A stretch of 64,000 nucleotides of DNA from Saururus chinensis (lineage: Eukaryota; Streptophyta; Magnoliopsida; Piperales; Saururaceae): assembly GCA_035235625.1 (NCBI GenBank), contig CP141143.1, forward strand, positions 27,166,592 to 27,230,591. The letters are read 5' to 3'. Numbering within the stretch: the stretch's first letter is position 1; every line of letters begins with the position of its first letter. The position numbers and the translations under genes are program-made. Under the pieces are notes generated by a model that was given only the letters and a program-made list of their open reading frames with translations, did no database searches and had not been told where the DNA came from. Of the stretch, positions 13,235 to 25,983 are shown in pieces.

Positions 13235-14110
13235 TTCATTTTTTCTTAGAACTAGAACGTGTTATATTTTATAAAAAAAATTCAACATACACTTATGGAA
13301 GGCAGTATTGATGACTATGGATACAGGTAAGTGCCGATGATACACTTAATATGCGTCGAAACAAGCGTGAGCGATTTTATAAATATAAAAAAATATTATA
13401 ACTAATAATATATCATTATAATACTTTTTTAGAGCATAATAAGACCGTAGAATGTTGTATCAACCGATACAGGTATTCTAAAATTAGTTTATTTTGGAAC
13501 CATACACTATTACACTCTCCGTCCCGTATAAATTATTGCTCCCTCTTTCCCATATTAAGTGCTATGAAATTAGTTTATATTAGAACAAAATAATATGCTT
13601 AATATGAGTCACAATTATATGTTTAAATAAATGCATAATTTTGGAGCACTATATTTAACAAAATAATTATGTAAATTGTATAGATCTACCCGTATTGATC
13701 TCATATAACTTTAAAAATATTATTTTAATATAAGAAAAACATTGTCATCTTTAAACTTCTAAAGAGGTTCGTTTGAATTGTGTTTTTGTTTTTAAGAAAA
13801 AAAATTATAATTTTTTTTAAAAAATAAAATATTTTTTAAATAAAAAATTATTTTTTTAATACCGTATCAGTCGTATTGATATGGTACGGCTGATACATAT
13901 CAGATTTTGGTGTGGGGGCATACCACCCCGTACCCGTATCGATCTCAATTGATACATATATGTATCGATCAATACAGCCCCGCATCGGCCGATACAACCT
14001 TCCATACATACACCTATACCAAAATTTTATTTTATTTTTACTTTACAACCCCTTTATTTACTCACTATGTACCCTTACAAAGTCCAAAATTTTGTTTTGC
14101 CTTGCCCTAA
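13235..14110. repeat. Degenerate repeat with CCGATAC/GTATCGG motifs
   Basis: Around 13320-13480 and 13860-14000 the words CCGATAC, GTATCGAT, GATACATA and TACGGCTGATAC recur in both orientations, as in an old TIR element with GTATCGGCCGATAC-like subterminal motifs. Around 13540-13620 a CTCCCTCTTTCCC string begins a sequence resembling the Stowaway-like family. Limits are uncertain and no coding frame was recognised. Confidence 0.4.
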
Positions 14111-14477
14111 CAGTTTTTTTCTCATCGTCTGTGGAAAGTGGTCTTGGATTTCTTTGACTGTAGGAGTAACACATGGATAAACCAAGACCGCTAGCCAAAT
14201 ACATAAAAAGGTTGAACACATAAACCATCATGATAAGACTGGGCATTCATACACTACTTAACAATGGACAAAAGACTCACTAGCCATGTATGACATGTTC
14301 TATCAAAGTTTGAATATTTTTTAGGTAGTAATTTATGTTTGACTACAATTGATGAACTGATATTTGGTAATAATAGCTAGTAAAGTTTGTTAGTTCTTAA
14401 ATGTTTGTTGGGAAAAGCTAACACTTGTTCTTTTTAAATATTGAAGAGTTGTTCCATCACCTTTGTTCAACATATCA

Positions 14478-16102
<1,625 letters not shown>

Positions 16103-16900
16103 TAGGTGTTAACAAGCTGAGCTGAGTCGAGTATTGAGCTTATTCGACTTGAACTCGAACTGCAATAAGTGAATCATGAGCCTAGGCTCGAACTGGGCTT
16201 GAATTAAAAAAAATAAAATAACATATATATAAATCTAAAGTACATGAAGTATCTCACATACTAATATGCTTTTAATATTAAATAGTAATAAATACACTTC
16301 AACAAGTATTATGACTACACCTTGAACTATGACAAATAATTTAGTTACTAGGAAAGAAGAAAACTATGACAAATAATTTTTAGTTACATATGCTAAAAAA
16401 CGCAGAATTACCATCTTCCTCTCTTTATACACATATAATCACTAAAAAAGATGCAAAAAAATAAAAACTCACTTAGGCAACATTACTATCTATTTCTTTG
16501 TATCTTATTTTCTTTACATGCTTATAAATCACTCATAAAAGAATTATTCTTTGGCCTTGGTATGCCTCCAAAAAACTCCTAAGTACATGTAAAAAGAGAA
16601 ACATTCAGTAAGCTAAGGACAGTCCCCGTGTCATGTTTTAACTTTTGAAAGAATATCTAATCATTTTTTGTAAACTAAGGTTGCCCCCCTAATGTCAAGC
16701 TTATTTTAGAAGAGTTTTTGAGTATATTAGTGTGATATCATGTCATATATTTATAACTCCATTTGGTTTTTCAATTGAACTAAATTTAGTTCATCTTCAA
16801 AAACTAAATGGAGCTATTGATTTGGGACATAAGGAGTATATTAGTATTTGTGTCTCCAATATTTTTATTTAAAAAAAATATAATGGGTTTTATATTTACT
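16103..16900. mobile_element. Truncated hAT-like element (same family as 61222-62761)
   Basis: Starts TAGGTGTTAACAAGCTGAGC and stays co-linear with the complete element at 61222 for about 780 bases (shared strings AAGTGAATCAT, CCTAGGCTCGAACTGGGCT, CTTCAACAAGTATTA and GCTTATAAATCACT). The match fades after about 16900 and the right terminus is absent, so this copy is truncated or strongly diverged. Both copies carry the small AGCTCCATTTGG fold-back segment, so that insertion is older than the two copies. Confidence 0.72.
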
Positions 16901-17160
16901 TAATTCTAAATATTTTTCAATATTGAACAAACCTCAAACTTACATTAATGGCATACACAAATATTCAGCTACTTGTGTAGGGCAAGAGCTAGCCATGGAA
17001 ATTCAAAACACTTTTGAGAAATTTTGAATAAATTTCACATTTCTTTCTCTTGGGTAGGGGCAAGAGCTGGCCGTGGAGATATGCATGTTGCACCATTTTT
17101 TGAAAGTCTAACTTTCTTCTCAAGCACCCTACACCTCTGATTGAGAGATGCAATTTCTTT

Positions 17161-17627
17161 TTATATCCAATAGGTGAGAGCCTTGTTCTCCTCTCTTAGT
17201 CTCATGTTGATGTTGTATAGGTGCTGAAAGTTCTCATACATTGTCTTCATGAGGTCCTCTCGCTCATCTAGCCTAATACTCTCATCTGGCCTGGTGCTCC
17301 TCCTAACATTCTCCTCATCAAATTGAGAGGGGGCTTGGGAGGTCCCCCTTTGTTGTGGGACTTCTTGGTGCACTATCTCTTAGAAGAAAATACTTCAAAA
17401 GGGGATTGAGATGTTGCATCCTCTTCTTTCTCAGAGTTGCCTCAATCTCTTGCTATACAGCGAGGCAAGTCATGACAATTTCAATGGCTACCTCTTCAAT
17501 CTCATGCTTCTTGATGAGGCGCTCACCATCCCTCAGTGTTGGGGTGGAAAGGACCAACCACTATCGGATTTGAAGTATGTCATCAAAAAACCTCTTAAGC
17601 CTTCCCATAGATGACACCAAACTGAAA
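17161..17627 (-). pseudogene. Fragment of a coiled-coil transposon protein (unidentified)
   Basis: On the minus strand, from the high to the low coordinate, a frame encodes a Lys/Glu-rich helical stretch including ERLIKKHEIEEVAIEIVMT. After a disruption, a 70-residue frame (17373-17161) reads SQFDEENVRRSTRPDESIRL and then NMRLREENKALTYW, charged and heptad-like. At least one stop (TAG) interrupts the first part. It lies beside CACTA-type sequence and probably derives from a transposon accessory protein; no family could be named. Confidence 0.35.
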
Positions 17628-17630
17628 TAC

Positions 17631-18010
17631 CACTACTATAAAACAAAATATACAATGGTAGGCTAGTCCACTAAACCTCACATATATTTTGCCACATGTT
17701 GCGATGGTATTATGATGCATATTACGATAGTATTACCATATTGTGATGGCATTGCGATGCATGTTGCAATGCCTATTGCAATGTTTTGTACACTGCCATC
17801 ACAACATGCTTTGCAATTCCATCTCAACATCCACCAACCCATTGCACAAAACTATCGCAATTCCATTGCAATAGCATCTCCATGTAATTGCATCGCAATT
17901 CCATCACAACTAATAGTAAACCATTATCACTGTAAATATGCATCGCCATATTAATGCCAACATACAAATATATCATCAAAATACCATCGCATGAGATACA
18001 AGATAATCCT
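17631..18010. mobile_element. CACTA-type left terminus with subterminal repeats
   Basis: Begins CACTACTATAAAACAAAATA directly after a TAC trinucleotide. From about 17695 it carries many copies of an ATTGCGATGG / CCATCGCAAT unit in both orientations. A CACTA terminus plus dense subterminal repeats is the standard end structure of En/Spm elements. TAC also follows the opposite CACTA end at 25617, so this may be the partner end of a 7987-bp element, although the subterminal motifs at the two ends differ. Confidence 0.6.
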
Positions 18011-18019
18011 TGAGCTCAT

Positions 18020-18520
18020 ACTTGTAAAATTTCCACACAACCAATCATGTTGAATCTCTTCTTGTAAATTATGTCAGCTACATTCCTCATGTTGCTCCTT
18101 AGTTGATTGTACACCAACTTGGCCTAAGGTACATTCTAGAATGTTATCAATTTTGGATCATCCATCATTACCAAAAGCTTGTTCTCCACAGTACCCCCTG
18201 CCCTTAGCAATAGAAACACAACAAACACATACAGTAAAACCAGCTTGACCTTATCCTTGGCCTTTGTCTTCTTAAAGGCCATGACATTCTAGATCTCCAC
18301 ATCGTAGATAACTTGAACTTTATGAAACATCCGAGCCTTTAACTTACTTGTGGCAGTTTTAGGTACATCCTCCTCCTCTTCAAATAATAATAAAAATCTC
18401 AATATGAGAGTGACATTGATTGGCCTTAGGGTGACCAACTTACCAAAAAAAGAGAATGTTAGGCCAATCTGACCGACAACATGCTAGCAATCAGTTGGTG
18501 GTACATCATAGTTTATGGTT
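18020..18520 (-). pseudogene. DUF1985-like transposon protein remnant
   Basis: Read on the minus strand, one long frame contains FSFFGKLVTLRPINVTLILR, KAKDKVKLVLLYVFVVFLLL, AKLVYNQLRSNMRNVADIIY and KKRFNMIGCVEILQV. The spacing of conserved Trp, Leu and the GxxxxLQxWA-like ending fits DUF1985, a domain found with Ulp1-like proteases in plant CACTA and Mutator transposons. Several stops sit where Trp is expected (I*N, F*NVP*AKLVY, LQV*A), each a TGG turned into TAG or TGA. This is a decayed transposon gene. Confidence 0.6.
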
Positions 18521-18714
18521 GTTCTATCAGGTGCTTTAAAACTATCTTTTTAAACTGCTCCCTCACATCCCCGGTCAAGAATGTATCCAAGTCTTTTAAC
18601 TTGGATGTAGTGCATATGTAGTCTACCTTTCCAATCTATCCAAAAAGCACAAATTCAGCTCCTATCATTTCATTTCATTATAAAATGCATAATTACATAT
18701 GTTGTTCTATATTT

Positions 18715-19030
18715 GTGATTAGGTTGTGATGCATATTGCGATGACAATTGCGATGTCATTGCAATGCAATTGTCATGCCCATGCAATGTAATTGCGGTGC
18801 CCATAGTAGGGTGATTGCATTGCCATAGTAGTGTAATTGCATTGGCCATTGCAATTGCAATGGCCCCTGCAATGAAATTGCAATGCCCAATGCAATGCCA
18901 TCACATATTAGTGCGATAAAATTGTGATGCCTACCTATTCATACATCGCAACCCCATAATACACTTCAATTTTACATCACAATGTCATCACAATTATACA
19001 TACATCATCGCAAACTCATCATACACTTCA
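18715..19030. repeat. Second cluster of ATTGCGATG-type subterminal repeats
   Basis: Dense repeats of ATTGCGATG, TTGCAATGC, AATTGCAATGCC and their complements, the same motif family as 17695-18000. The two clusters bracket the DUF1985-like remnant, as the two ends of a small CACTA-type element would, but no GTAGTG terminus was found near 19030-19140. Confidence 0.7.
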
Positions 19031-19142
19031 ATTACAACATACGCAATTGTAAATACACAAGCAACAAACCCCCTAATAGAGAAAACTAACATTAATGCTC
19101 CTCAATGCCATGAAACCTAACAAATACATTGCATTTGCTACG

Positions 19143-19504
19143 ACCCTTCAAACAACCAAATACAAATAACATTTTCAAAATTTTAAAGGGTTTAATTGAC
19201 TTACTTGACTCACTCCTTACATTTTTCTTACGTGAGTGGAGTTCACAATTGTCCTGTTGCACTTCTAAATGTCTCCCCTACTCCCTCACACAATTGTGAT
19301 GGAAGATATGGTGGCCTAAAGTCTAGCCAAAAGTGAAGGGCTTCACGTCCTTGAGAGCGGCTAATTACATAGAGAATAAAGAAATGGGTAGGGAGGAGCT
19401 TGTTGATGAGTGTGTCTGTTAGAGCTTACTGACGGTCCGTCTCTTTGGAGGCAGGGAGCTACGTCTCTTCCGTCGCGATGGGATACAAGGTCATTTCATG
19501 CCAA
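19143..19504. repeat. Direct repeat copy 1 (partner at 25619-25983)
   Basis: About 362 bases, nearly identical to 25619-25983, differing by eye at roughly a dozen substitutions and one 3-base indel. Shared text runs from ACCCTTCAAACAACCAAATA to GATGGGATACAA and CATTTCATGCCAA. Sequences outside both ends are unrelated. The repeat flanks the transposase and GDT1-like remnants but lacks TG...CA ends, so it is not obviously an LTR pair. Confidence 0.9.
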
Positions 19505-19599
19505 TTTCCCTATACTTAATTTATTTATCCTTTTATTTCCTTATTTTGTTATCATGCATATTGTTTCATTATTTGTTTACACACAATTTTACAAGATAA

Positions 19600-20737
19600 A
19601 TTTGAGGTCCAAGGAGACTCATGTCATGTTACAAAGTCATTGAATCAGATTTTTGCTGAGAGATTTAAAGACTTTAGATATCAAATGCACATGCACTACA
19701 AAAAATATCCAAATTGTGCTGCTGCTAAAGCAAATCCCTACGATGCAATTCCATCTGAAACATGGGATAAAATTTGTGATAGGTTTGATTCTCACAAATT
19801 TGAGGTATGAAATTTATTACATCTTTATATGCATATTTTTTTATTATCATTTACCAATATGATATGGAAATGTACTAAGATTGATGTTTGCTTTCAATGT
19901 AGGAAAGAAGTAATGTGGGAAAGAAGGGTAGAACTGCATTGAAAGTCCAACATACAGGGTGGTCAAAACCATTTGTTTGTTATTTGGAGGAGATGGTAAT
20001 TTTTGTCACATATCGTGTAATGTGTTTGAAATATCATTTATTTGTTGCATTTAACATTTTGCATCTCCCATTGAATGATACAACGAAAAGACAATGAGGG
20101 TAGGGAAGAAAAACATTCAATGATAGATTTGTATAAAAAAACTCACAACTCAAGATAGAAAGGTGATTTCGTGAGCGATGAGGCTAGGGTGTTGCATGTA
20201 AGACCTACAATGTGTAGTACTATGAGATGCATGTATTAAGCACAAACTTATAATTCATTTTATTTTCCTCTAATGACTTCTTTGCGCACGTATGTAATTG
20301 TAGGATCAGATAATTAAGGAAGTGGATGAAGTTGTTTTAAATGACGATGATACTCCAGTAGAAACACGGACCAGATAGCGTTTAGGCTTATAAGGGAGCG
20401 GAAACATTATGCTCGTGGCCTTGGAAAGGGTGAGGTGGCCCTATTGCCCTCATCAAGTCATGACATGGCTTCACGACTTGAGGCTGCTACACAAAGAGCC
20501 CAAATGGCGGAAACGACAACCTCTCAAGCACGTGAGATGGTGGAAGAATATCAAGAAAGGCTACAACGTCAAGAAACTTTGTGTGCGGAACAACAAAGTC
20601 AAATAGCTGAGCAACAAAGTCAGATATCTGAGCAAAGGAGTCAACTTTCTAATCTTCAAAGTCAAATTGACATTTTGATGACATTCATGAAAGAGCAACA
20701 AAGCAAGAAAAGATTGTGGCAAGTAGCTCTCTTGTAG
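19600..20737 (+). pseudogene. CACTA/En-Spm ORF (Ptta-type) remnant
   Basis: Exon-like pieces join into a plant transposase domain of the Ptta/En-Spm family: 19600-19804 (SETWDKICDRFDSHKFE), 19903-19994 (GKKGRTALKVQHTGWSKPF), about 20096-20197 (EKHSMIDLYKKTHNSR, stop, KGDFVSDEARVLH), then 20306-20737. The last part reads RERKHYARGLGKGE and ends in a Gln-rich coiled coil with repeats of EQQSQI. The W.K.CDRF, H.GWSKPF and TH...G.FV pattern is typical of this family. A TAG stop after THNSR and a frameshift near 20380 break it. In autonomous CACTA elements this protein (the TNPA-like partner) binds subterminal repeats. The catalytic transposase was not found. Confidence 0.75.
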
Positions 20738-21214
20738 TGTTCTCATTTGCTCTTTCTTAGTTATTTGATTCTAATATGTTGTAATATGTAATGGGAATTT
20801 GTTGCATATTAATGTTGTAGTAATCTAGGCCACCTTTCTACATTCATGTATCTTAAATGTTATGTTATAGTTGTATCATATGTTAAAAAATATGTGCAGC
20901 ATAATCTTTGCCTTGAATATGTAAGAGGAATTTATATGGTGAAACAACCCTTACTCAATGAAATTTGTTCAGTCCTGGTATGAATTATTTCTGTGATAGA
21001 AAATGGAAAATTTCGTCTTGATATGAATTTCTTGAATGTGAAATTTTTGTGTTTATCATGTTTTTGATATAAAACAGACTATCGCCAGAAAAGACAGTTC
21101 TCTTCTATAGTATATGTAAATCTTCAATTGCCTTTTAGCCATTATAAATGCCTATTGTGTTTCAAATTTAGGATTTTTTTGCAATTTTGCCTGACAACGG
21201 ATTTTTTTTTGTAG

Positions 21215-21600
21215 ACTAATAAGAGGTTGGCACCTTTAAAAGAGTTACTTGCATCTGTGACCCCTATGGTGGAAGACCTAAAACTAAAGATTCCTGAGCG
21301 CATGAAGCAAGTTTATGATGCAAAGCTACAAATGCGGGTATTTGATTACTTTTATAATTTGCTTGATGTGTGATTACTATTTTAATTATCTGTTTTGAAT
21401 TGAATCCTCTATCTAACTATTATTAGCTTCTAAATTTGCTGCATGAACTTGTAAGTTTGCAAATAAAGTAACCTTTCTATAAATGTTTTATTAGTTTGCT
21501 TCTTTTTTTGAAAAAAAATTGTTTCCTTATTTTACAGGCACATATGGTGTACTCTGATCACGATTCATATTTTTTTACTAGCATTGTTGGTAATTTCCTT
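21215..21600 (+). pseudogene. Unidentified exon-like sequences
   Basis: After a T-rich tract and TTTGTAG acceptor, a 41-codon open block (21215-21337) encodes LKELLASVTPMVEDLKLKIP and ERMKQVYDAKLQMR and ends at a GT donor. A second block after ACAG at 21539 encodes AHMVYSDHDSYFFTSIVG and also ends at GT. They read like consecutive exons of a real helical protein, but I cannot name the family and no further exons connect them. Confidence 0.35.
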
Positions 21601-22887
21601 CTTTCTCATTCATACATTTCACTGATTTCATCACCAACATTCCCTCATTATTGTTCTTAAATATTGGGTTTTGTCTCCTATATAACTTTATATATTCAAT
21701 TCTGTTTTTACCTACTAAATCTATGCTTCTGCATCCTCCCTCAGATGATTCTTAGGGCACTTCACCATCTCCATTTTATCTGGTTGAACTTCCTATTATA
21801 TTCCTTGCTATCCACGACGACTATCTAATACTTCATTATCAATTAGGTTTTTCCTAGATTTAGTATAATGTGCTGAAGTTTTTCTTATTATCCATATGAA
21901 GTAGTTATTCTTTGGAATGCGATAACAAATTGGTTAATCAAATATCTTCTTCTGTTTGATTTACCAGGTATAAACCAACTTTCCTTGAGATAAAATTTCG
22001 GCTTTAACCTTAGTCATAGTTGTGAACTGATTTGTATTAAAATATTACTAAGAGTTGATGAATAGCGCGTATAGGAGTATTAAGCAAGTAGATGGTGATC
22101 AGTTTTATATTGGACGAATGTTAAGAATTCGAGTGGGCCCTCTAATATCGTTCTCAAATGCTTGCCTTGTACATGTGTCATGTCAAATGTCTTCATTTCT
22201 GCTAGCTTAACACATACAATCTACTCCATATCATAGTTGACTTTAATAACCTGAGGATAATTTCACATAACAAAACTATTTGGAGTATGCCACCTAGGAC
22301 CATCATACAAAAAAAAAACAAATTTGCTGATTCAGCCTTATCAATGCACCATCATACAAAGCATTTCCACAACTGCACAAACACATACACAAGAATATTT
22401 GGTATGTATTATATGTTTTTTTAAGCTCCATTTGAAGACTTTTTCTTGATTCATAAGGTTTCTATGCAGGATCATTGAAATGGCTATGCTTGCTGCTTCT
22501 CGGGGATTCATGTACCACTCTTAACCTTCTGGCTTTAAATTCTAATACTATATACTTGAATTGGTTGATGTTTATTCTGCATAAGCTTTGACACTTTTCC
22601 ATGGTGTATTGTTAATGTGTCACAACACATTATTGTTTGCATCCATAATTAATGCATGTGAAATTTTAGATTGGATCAAAGTAGACAACAAAACTTAATT
22701 TTAATATTTACCTTTCCAGGAAATTAATATTATGGGGCAACCTTTTTATTTGCTTCTTTATATATGCAGAAGACTAAAGCTATAGATAGGGATAGACTTC
22801 TATACTTCTGTTATGATTTGGTGAAAAACTTAGAGATATCATGAGTGTTGATCGCATGTCTTTTTGTTAATGTTGTTAATGTTGCAG

Positions 22888-24392
22888 GCATTCTTGCTGA
22901 TATTTTTCTTTGAGCTAAGAGACAAAACCTTTTTCATAGCAGTAAGATGCAACTATTTCTTTCTTCATTTCTTTAGGTAGTTGGGTTAATATGTCATTAC
23001 ATGCTAGACTGTATTTCCTCTTTTACCAATATATGAAAAATCTGTACTATTAATGCACAAAAAATATATTATTCAAATTATAGTGTTATGGCCCGTTAGG
23101 CATTAAAGATGCTTTATTAGTAATTTAATTGTCACTCATGTAGCAGGTTATTCTTTTGGAAAATGCATTATCAAAATTAACATTTCCACCAGTTTTATCT
23201 CTTATTTCTAGCTTGCTCTCAACGCTTTAAGTTTCCCAATTGTATAAAACAAATCTCTAAATAAAATTTGCTTGTAGATTTGGAGGAGCATATCTTCCCA
23301 TTGATGATATTGCAGCAGTCTGCATTTTGGTAATCAAAATAATTTAATGAATCAAAAAACAATAAATGATCTAATTAATCAAAGAGTAGGTCCACATATT
23401 GCACTTGCATCAAACATGTATAAAACCTCACCAATTACCTTCTTCGAACGCTGATATCAGCTCTTTTGATTTTCTTGAAGTCACTTATCATTATCATGAT
23501 CAAGATGCATCTTTTTCAAACTCTATGAGACTAGAGATATGGGAACTAATTACGTTTAATTAATTATGTGACAATTTAGATTCATTTTGGAGTGTCCACC
23601 TTGTTGGAGGCTTCTTCAAGTGAAGGATTGAAAGTAGAAGAACATAAAGAGATAATGATTATTTACTTTTTGGGCGTTTGAAATATATGCATATGTAGCT
23701 CTAAAATTCTGATGTGATAAGTTACATTTTAAAAAAAGAGGTGATAAATACAGGCGTTTCATTTTAGAGTATTGTCCCATACATGATTGAAAATTATAAG
23801 ATGAAAATAAATTTGTTCTTTTGACATCTAAAGTTTCCACTGCAGTTTTAGAATACTCAATCATCTGTGTGATGATCCTAAACTATTCATGGAATTATTA
23901 AAACATGGCCATGAATTTATTGGGCTTCAATAAATTTTTTTATTTTTCTTGTTTATATAATCTTGGGCAAAGATGTATTCTTGTGTTGTATCTGCCGCAT
24001 TCAATTGTTGTAGGACATTCTTAATGTGGTCTAACAGACACATTTACCTTACCTTATCTAGGCATAGCTAGTTGTTTCTGAACTTTCTGGAAATGGTGCT
24101 GGCATAGTGGCAGCTGCCAGCACATTTGTCACTACTTTCTTGCTGGTTTTTGTTGCTGAATGGGGTGACAAATCATTTTTCTCTACAATAGGTAATCCTA
24201 GAAATCTTCATCTGCTTGGAAGATGTTGAATCTCATAGTTTCTTCTTCGAATTATAAAATTTATAGTTCTTCAATTTATGAATTTCATACAACTCTGAAG
24301 CTAATTCCTATAACTTGCTATGCAGCAGTTGTTGCCGCTTCATCACCTCTCGGGTCATTGAAGGTGAGCTTGCTGGGCATGCTGGTCATTTG
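22888..24392 (+). pseudogene. GDT1-like (UPF0016) gene fragment, broken
   Basis: Four exon relics match plant chloroplast GDT1-like proteins (PAM71/CMT1 group, thylakoid/envelope Mn2+ and Ca2+ transporters). Positions: 22888-22941 (AFLLIFFFELRDKTFFIA), 23278-23329 (FGGAYLPIDDIAAVCIL), 24062-24191 (VSELSGNGAGIVAAA, then FVAEWGDKSFFSTI) and 24326-24392 (VVAASSPL, then GVIEGELAGHAGHL in a shifted frame). The family's two E-x-G-D-K-T/S motifs appear as ELRDKT (Gly lost) and EWGDKS (intact). Exons for the transit peptide, the segment between exons one and two, and the C-terminus are missing. A GAG codon became TAG at 24065-24067 and one base is missing near 24352. Introns are kept, so this is a DNA-level copy, not a retrocopy. 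Confidence 0.82.
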
Positions 24393-24879
24393 AGCAATCA
24401 AGATGCACTGGACAGGGGTTAAGGAAATGTATTGCCAATTCTGATTCTTCTACATAGAGGGAAATAAGGTTAGATTGAAGAGATACATGGAAATCTATTC
24501 ATTTCATTCTTACACAAACAAAAAGCATTACTTGTGTCAATTTTAGTGGTGTTGTATTAATTTCAACACATGAACATTGGTATTAATTCCAATGTAACAT
24601 CAAATATTGTTACCATGAAAGTAAAAGCAGTAATTTTAAAAATATATTTTTTTATTAAACTAAGCAAAATCCGTCATACCATAACCGGTCGCAATATGTG
24701 GGAGTAGTCGGTACATAGGTTCAAGGCCTAAGAAGAGGGGAATGGGTGAAAGGTGCATTAGCGGGAGTTTCGGTATAATTTATTTAATTTATTTTTTATT
24801 TTAAATAAAAATTTTAGCAACACATTTATAATGTCTCAATAAATAATTAAATCAGCAAATAACATTTATTTGATATTTT

Positions 24880-25617
24880 TTAATATTTTTGGCGACGTAT
24901 GAATTATATGTCACTATAATTTAATTATTAGCGACGTAAACAAACAAACGTCGCTACAGTTATACCAAATAGCAATGCATACCTTTGTCTAAGATTAATT
25001 TTATAACCATTAGCGACGTATACAATTAATAACGACATATATTTGTGTCGCTATTAATAGAGTATTAGCGACATAAACTTAAAATGTCGCCAATTATATC
25101 CTAATTGCGACATATAATTATACATTGCAAATGTGTATCAAAGACTCATATGTATGTGTCGATAATATTTAAGTATTACCGACTATTCACAAACGTTGCC
25201 AATGTTTGGTTATAGCGACGTATAACTATCCGTTGCTAATATAACTCATTAGTGACGTCTACATATATGTCTCTAATAGATATATTCGCGACTGATATAT
25301 ATTCGTCGCTACTAATATGTATTAGAGACGTATAAATATACGTCGCTAATATTACTTATTAGCAACATATATGTATCTGTCGCTAATAGAAAAGTAATAG
25401 CGACGCATGTAATAGATATTAGCGACGAATAAAATGTGTCGCTAATAATTAATATTAGCGACGATTTTTATTATTCGTTTCGAATTAGCAATTGCGACTG
25501 TAGTATTTTCGACGCTTATAGCGACACAGTTTATGTCTCACTAATACCTATTAGCGATGTTTATAGTATTACTAGCGATGTATAATTGCGTCGCTATTGC
25601 TTTATTTTGTTGTAGTG
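24880..25617. mobile_element. CACTA element right end with subterminal repeat array
   Basis: About 25 copies of a short unit resembling TTAGCGACGTATAATTA or its complement, in both orientations, run up to the terminus TATTTTGTTGTAGTG at 25617. Read from the minus strand this is CACTACAACAAAATA, a classic CACTA terminus. The next three bases are TAC (25618-25620). The dense GCGACG motif is the likely binding site of the TNPA-like protein. Confidence 0.82.
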
Positions 25618-25618
25618 T

Positions 25619-25983
25619 ACCCTTCAAACAACCAAATACAAATAACATTTTCAAAATTTTAAAGGGTTTAATTGGCTTACTTGACTCACTCCTTACATTT
25701 TTCTTACGTGAGTGAAGTTATTCACAATTGTCTTGCTGCACTTTTGAATGTCTCCCCTGCTCCCTCACACAATTGTGATGGAAGATATGGTGGCCTGAAG
25801 TCTAGGCAAAAGTGAAGGGCTTCGCGTCCTTGAGAGCGGCTAATTACATAGAGAATAAAGAAATGGGTAGGGAGGAGCTTGTTGATGAGTGTGTCTGTTA
25901 GAGCTTACCTACGGTCCGTCTCTTTGGAGGCAGGGAGCTGCGTCTCTTCCGTCGCGATGGGATACAAGATCATTTCATGCCAA
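25619..25983. repeat. Direct repeat copy 2 (partner at 19143-19504)
   Basis: Near-identical to 19143-19504. Homology begins exactly at the base next to the CACTA terminus, suggesting that the CACTA end inserted at, or recombined with, this repeat. No coding function assigned. Confidence 0.9.
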
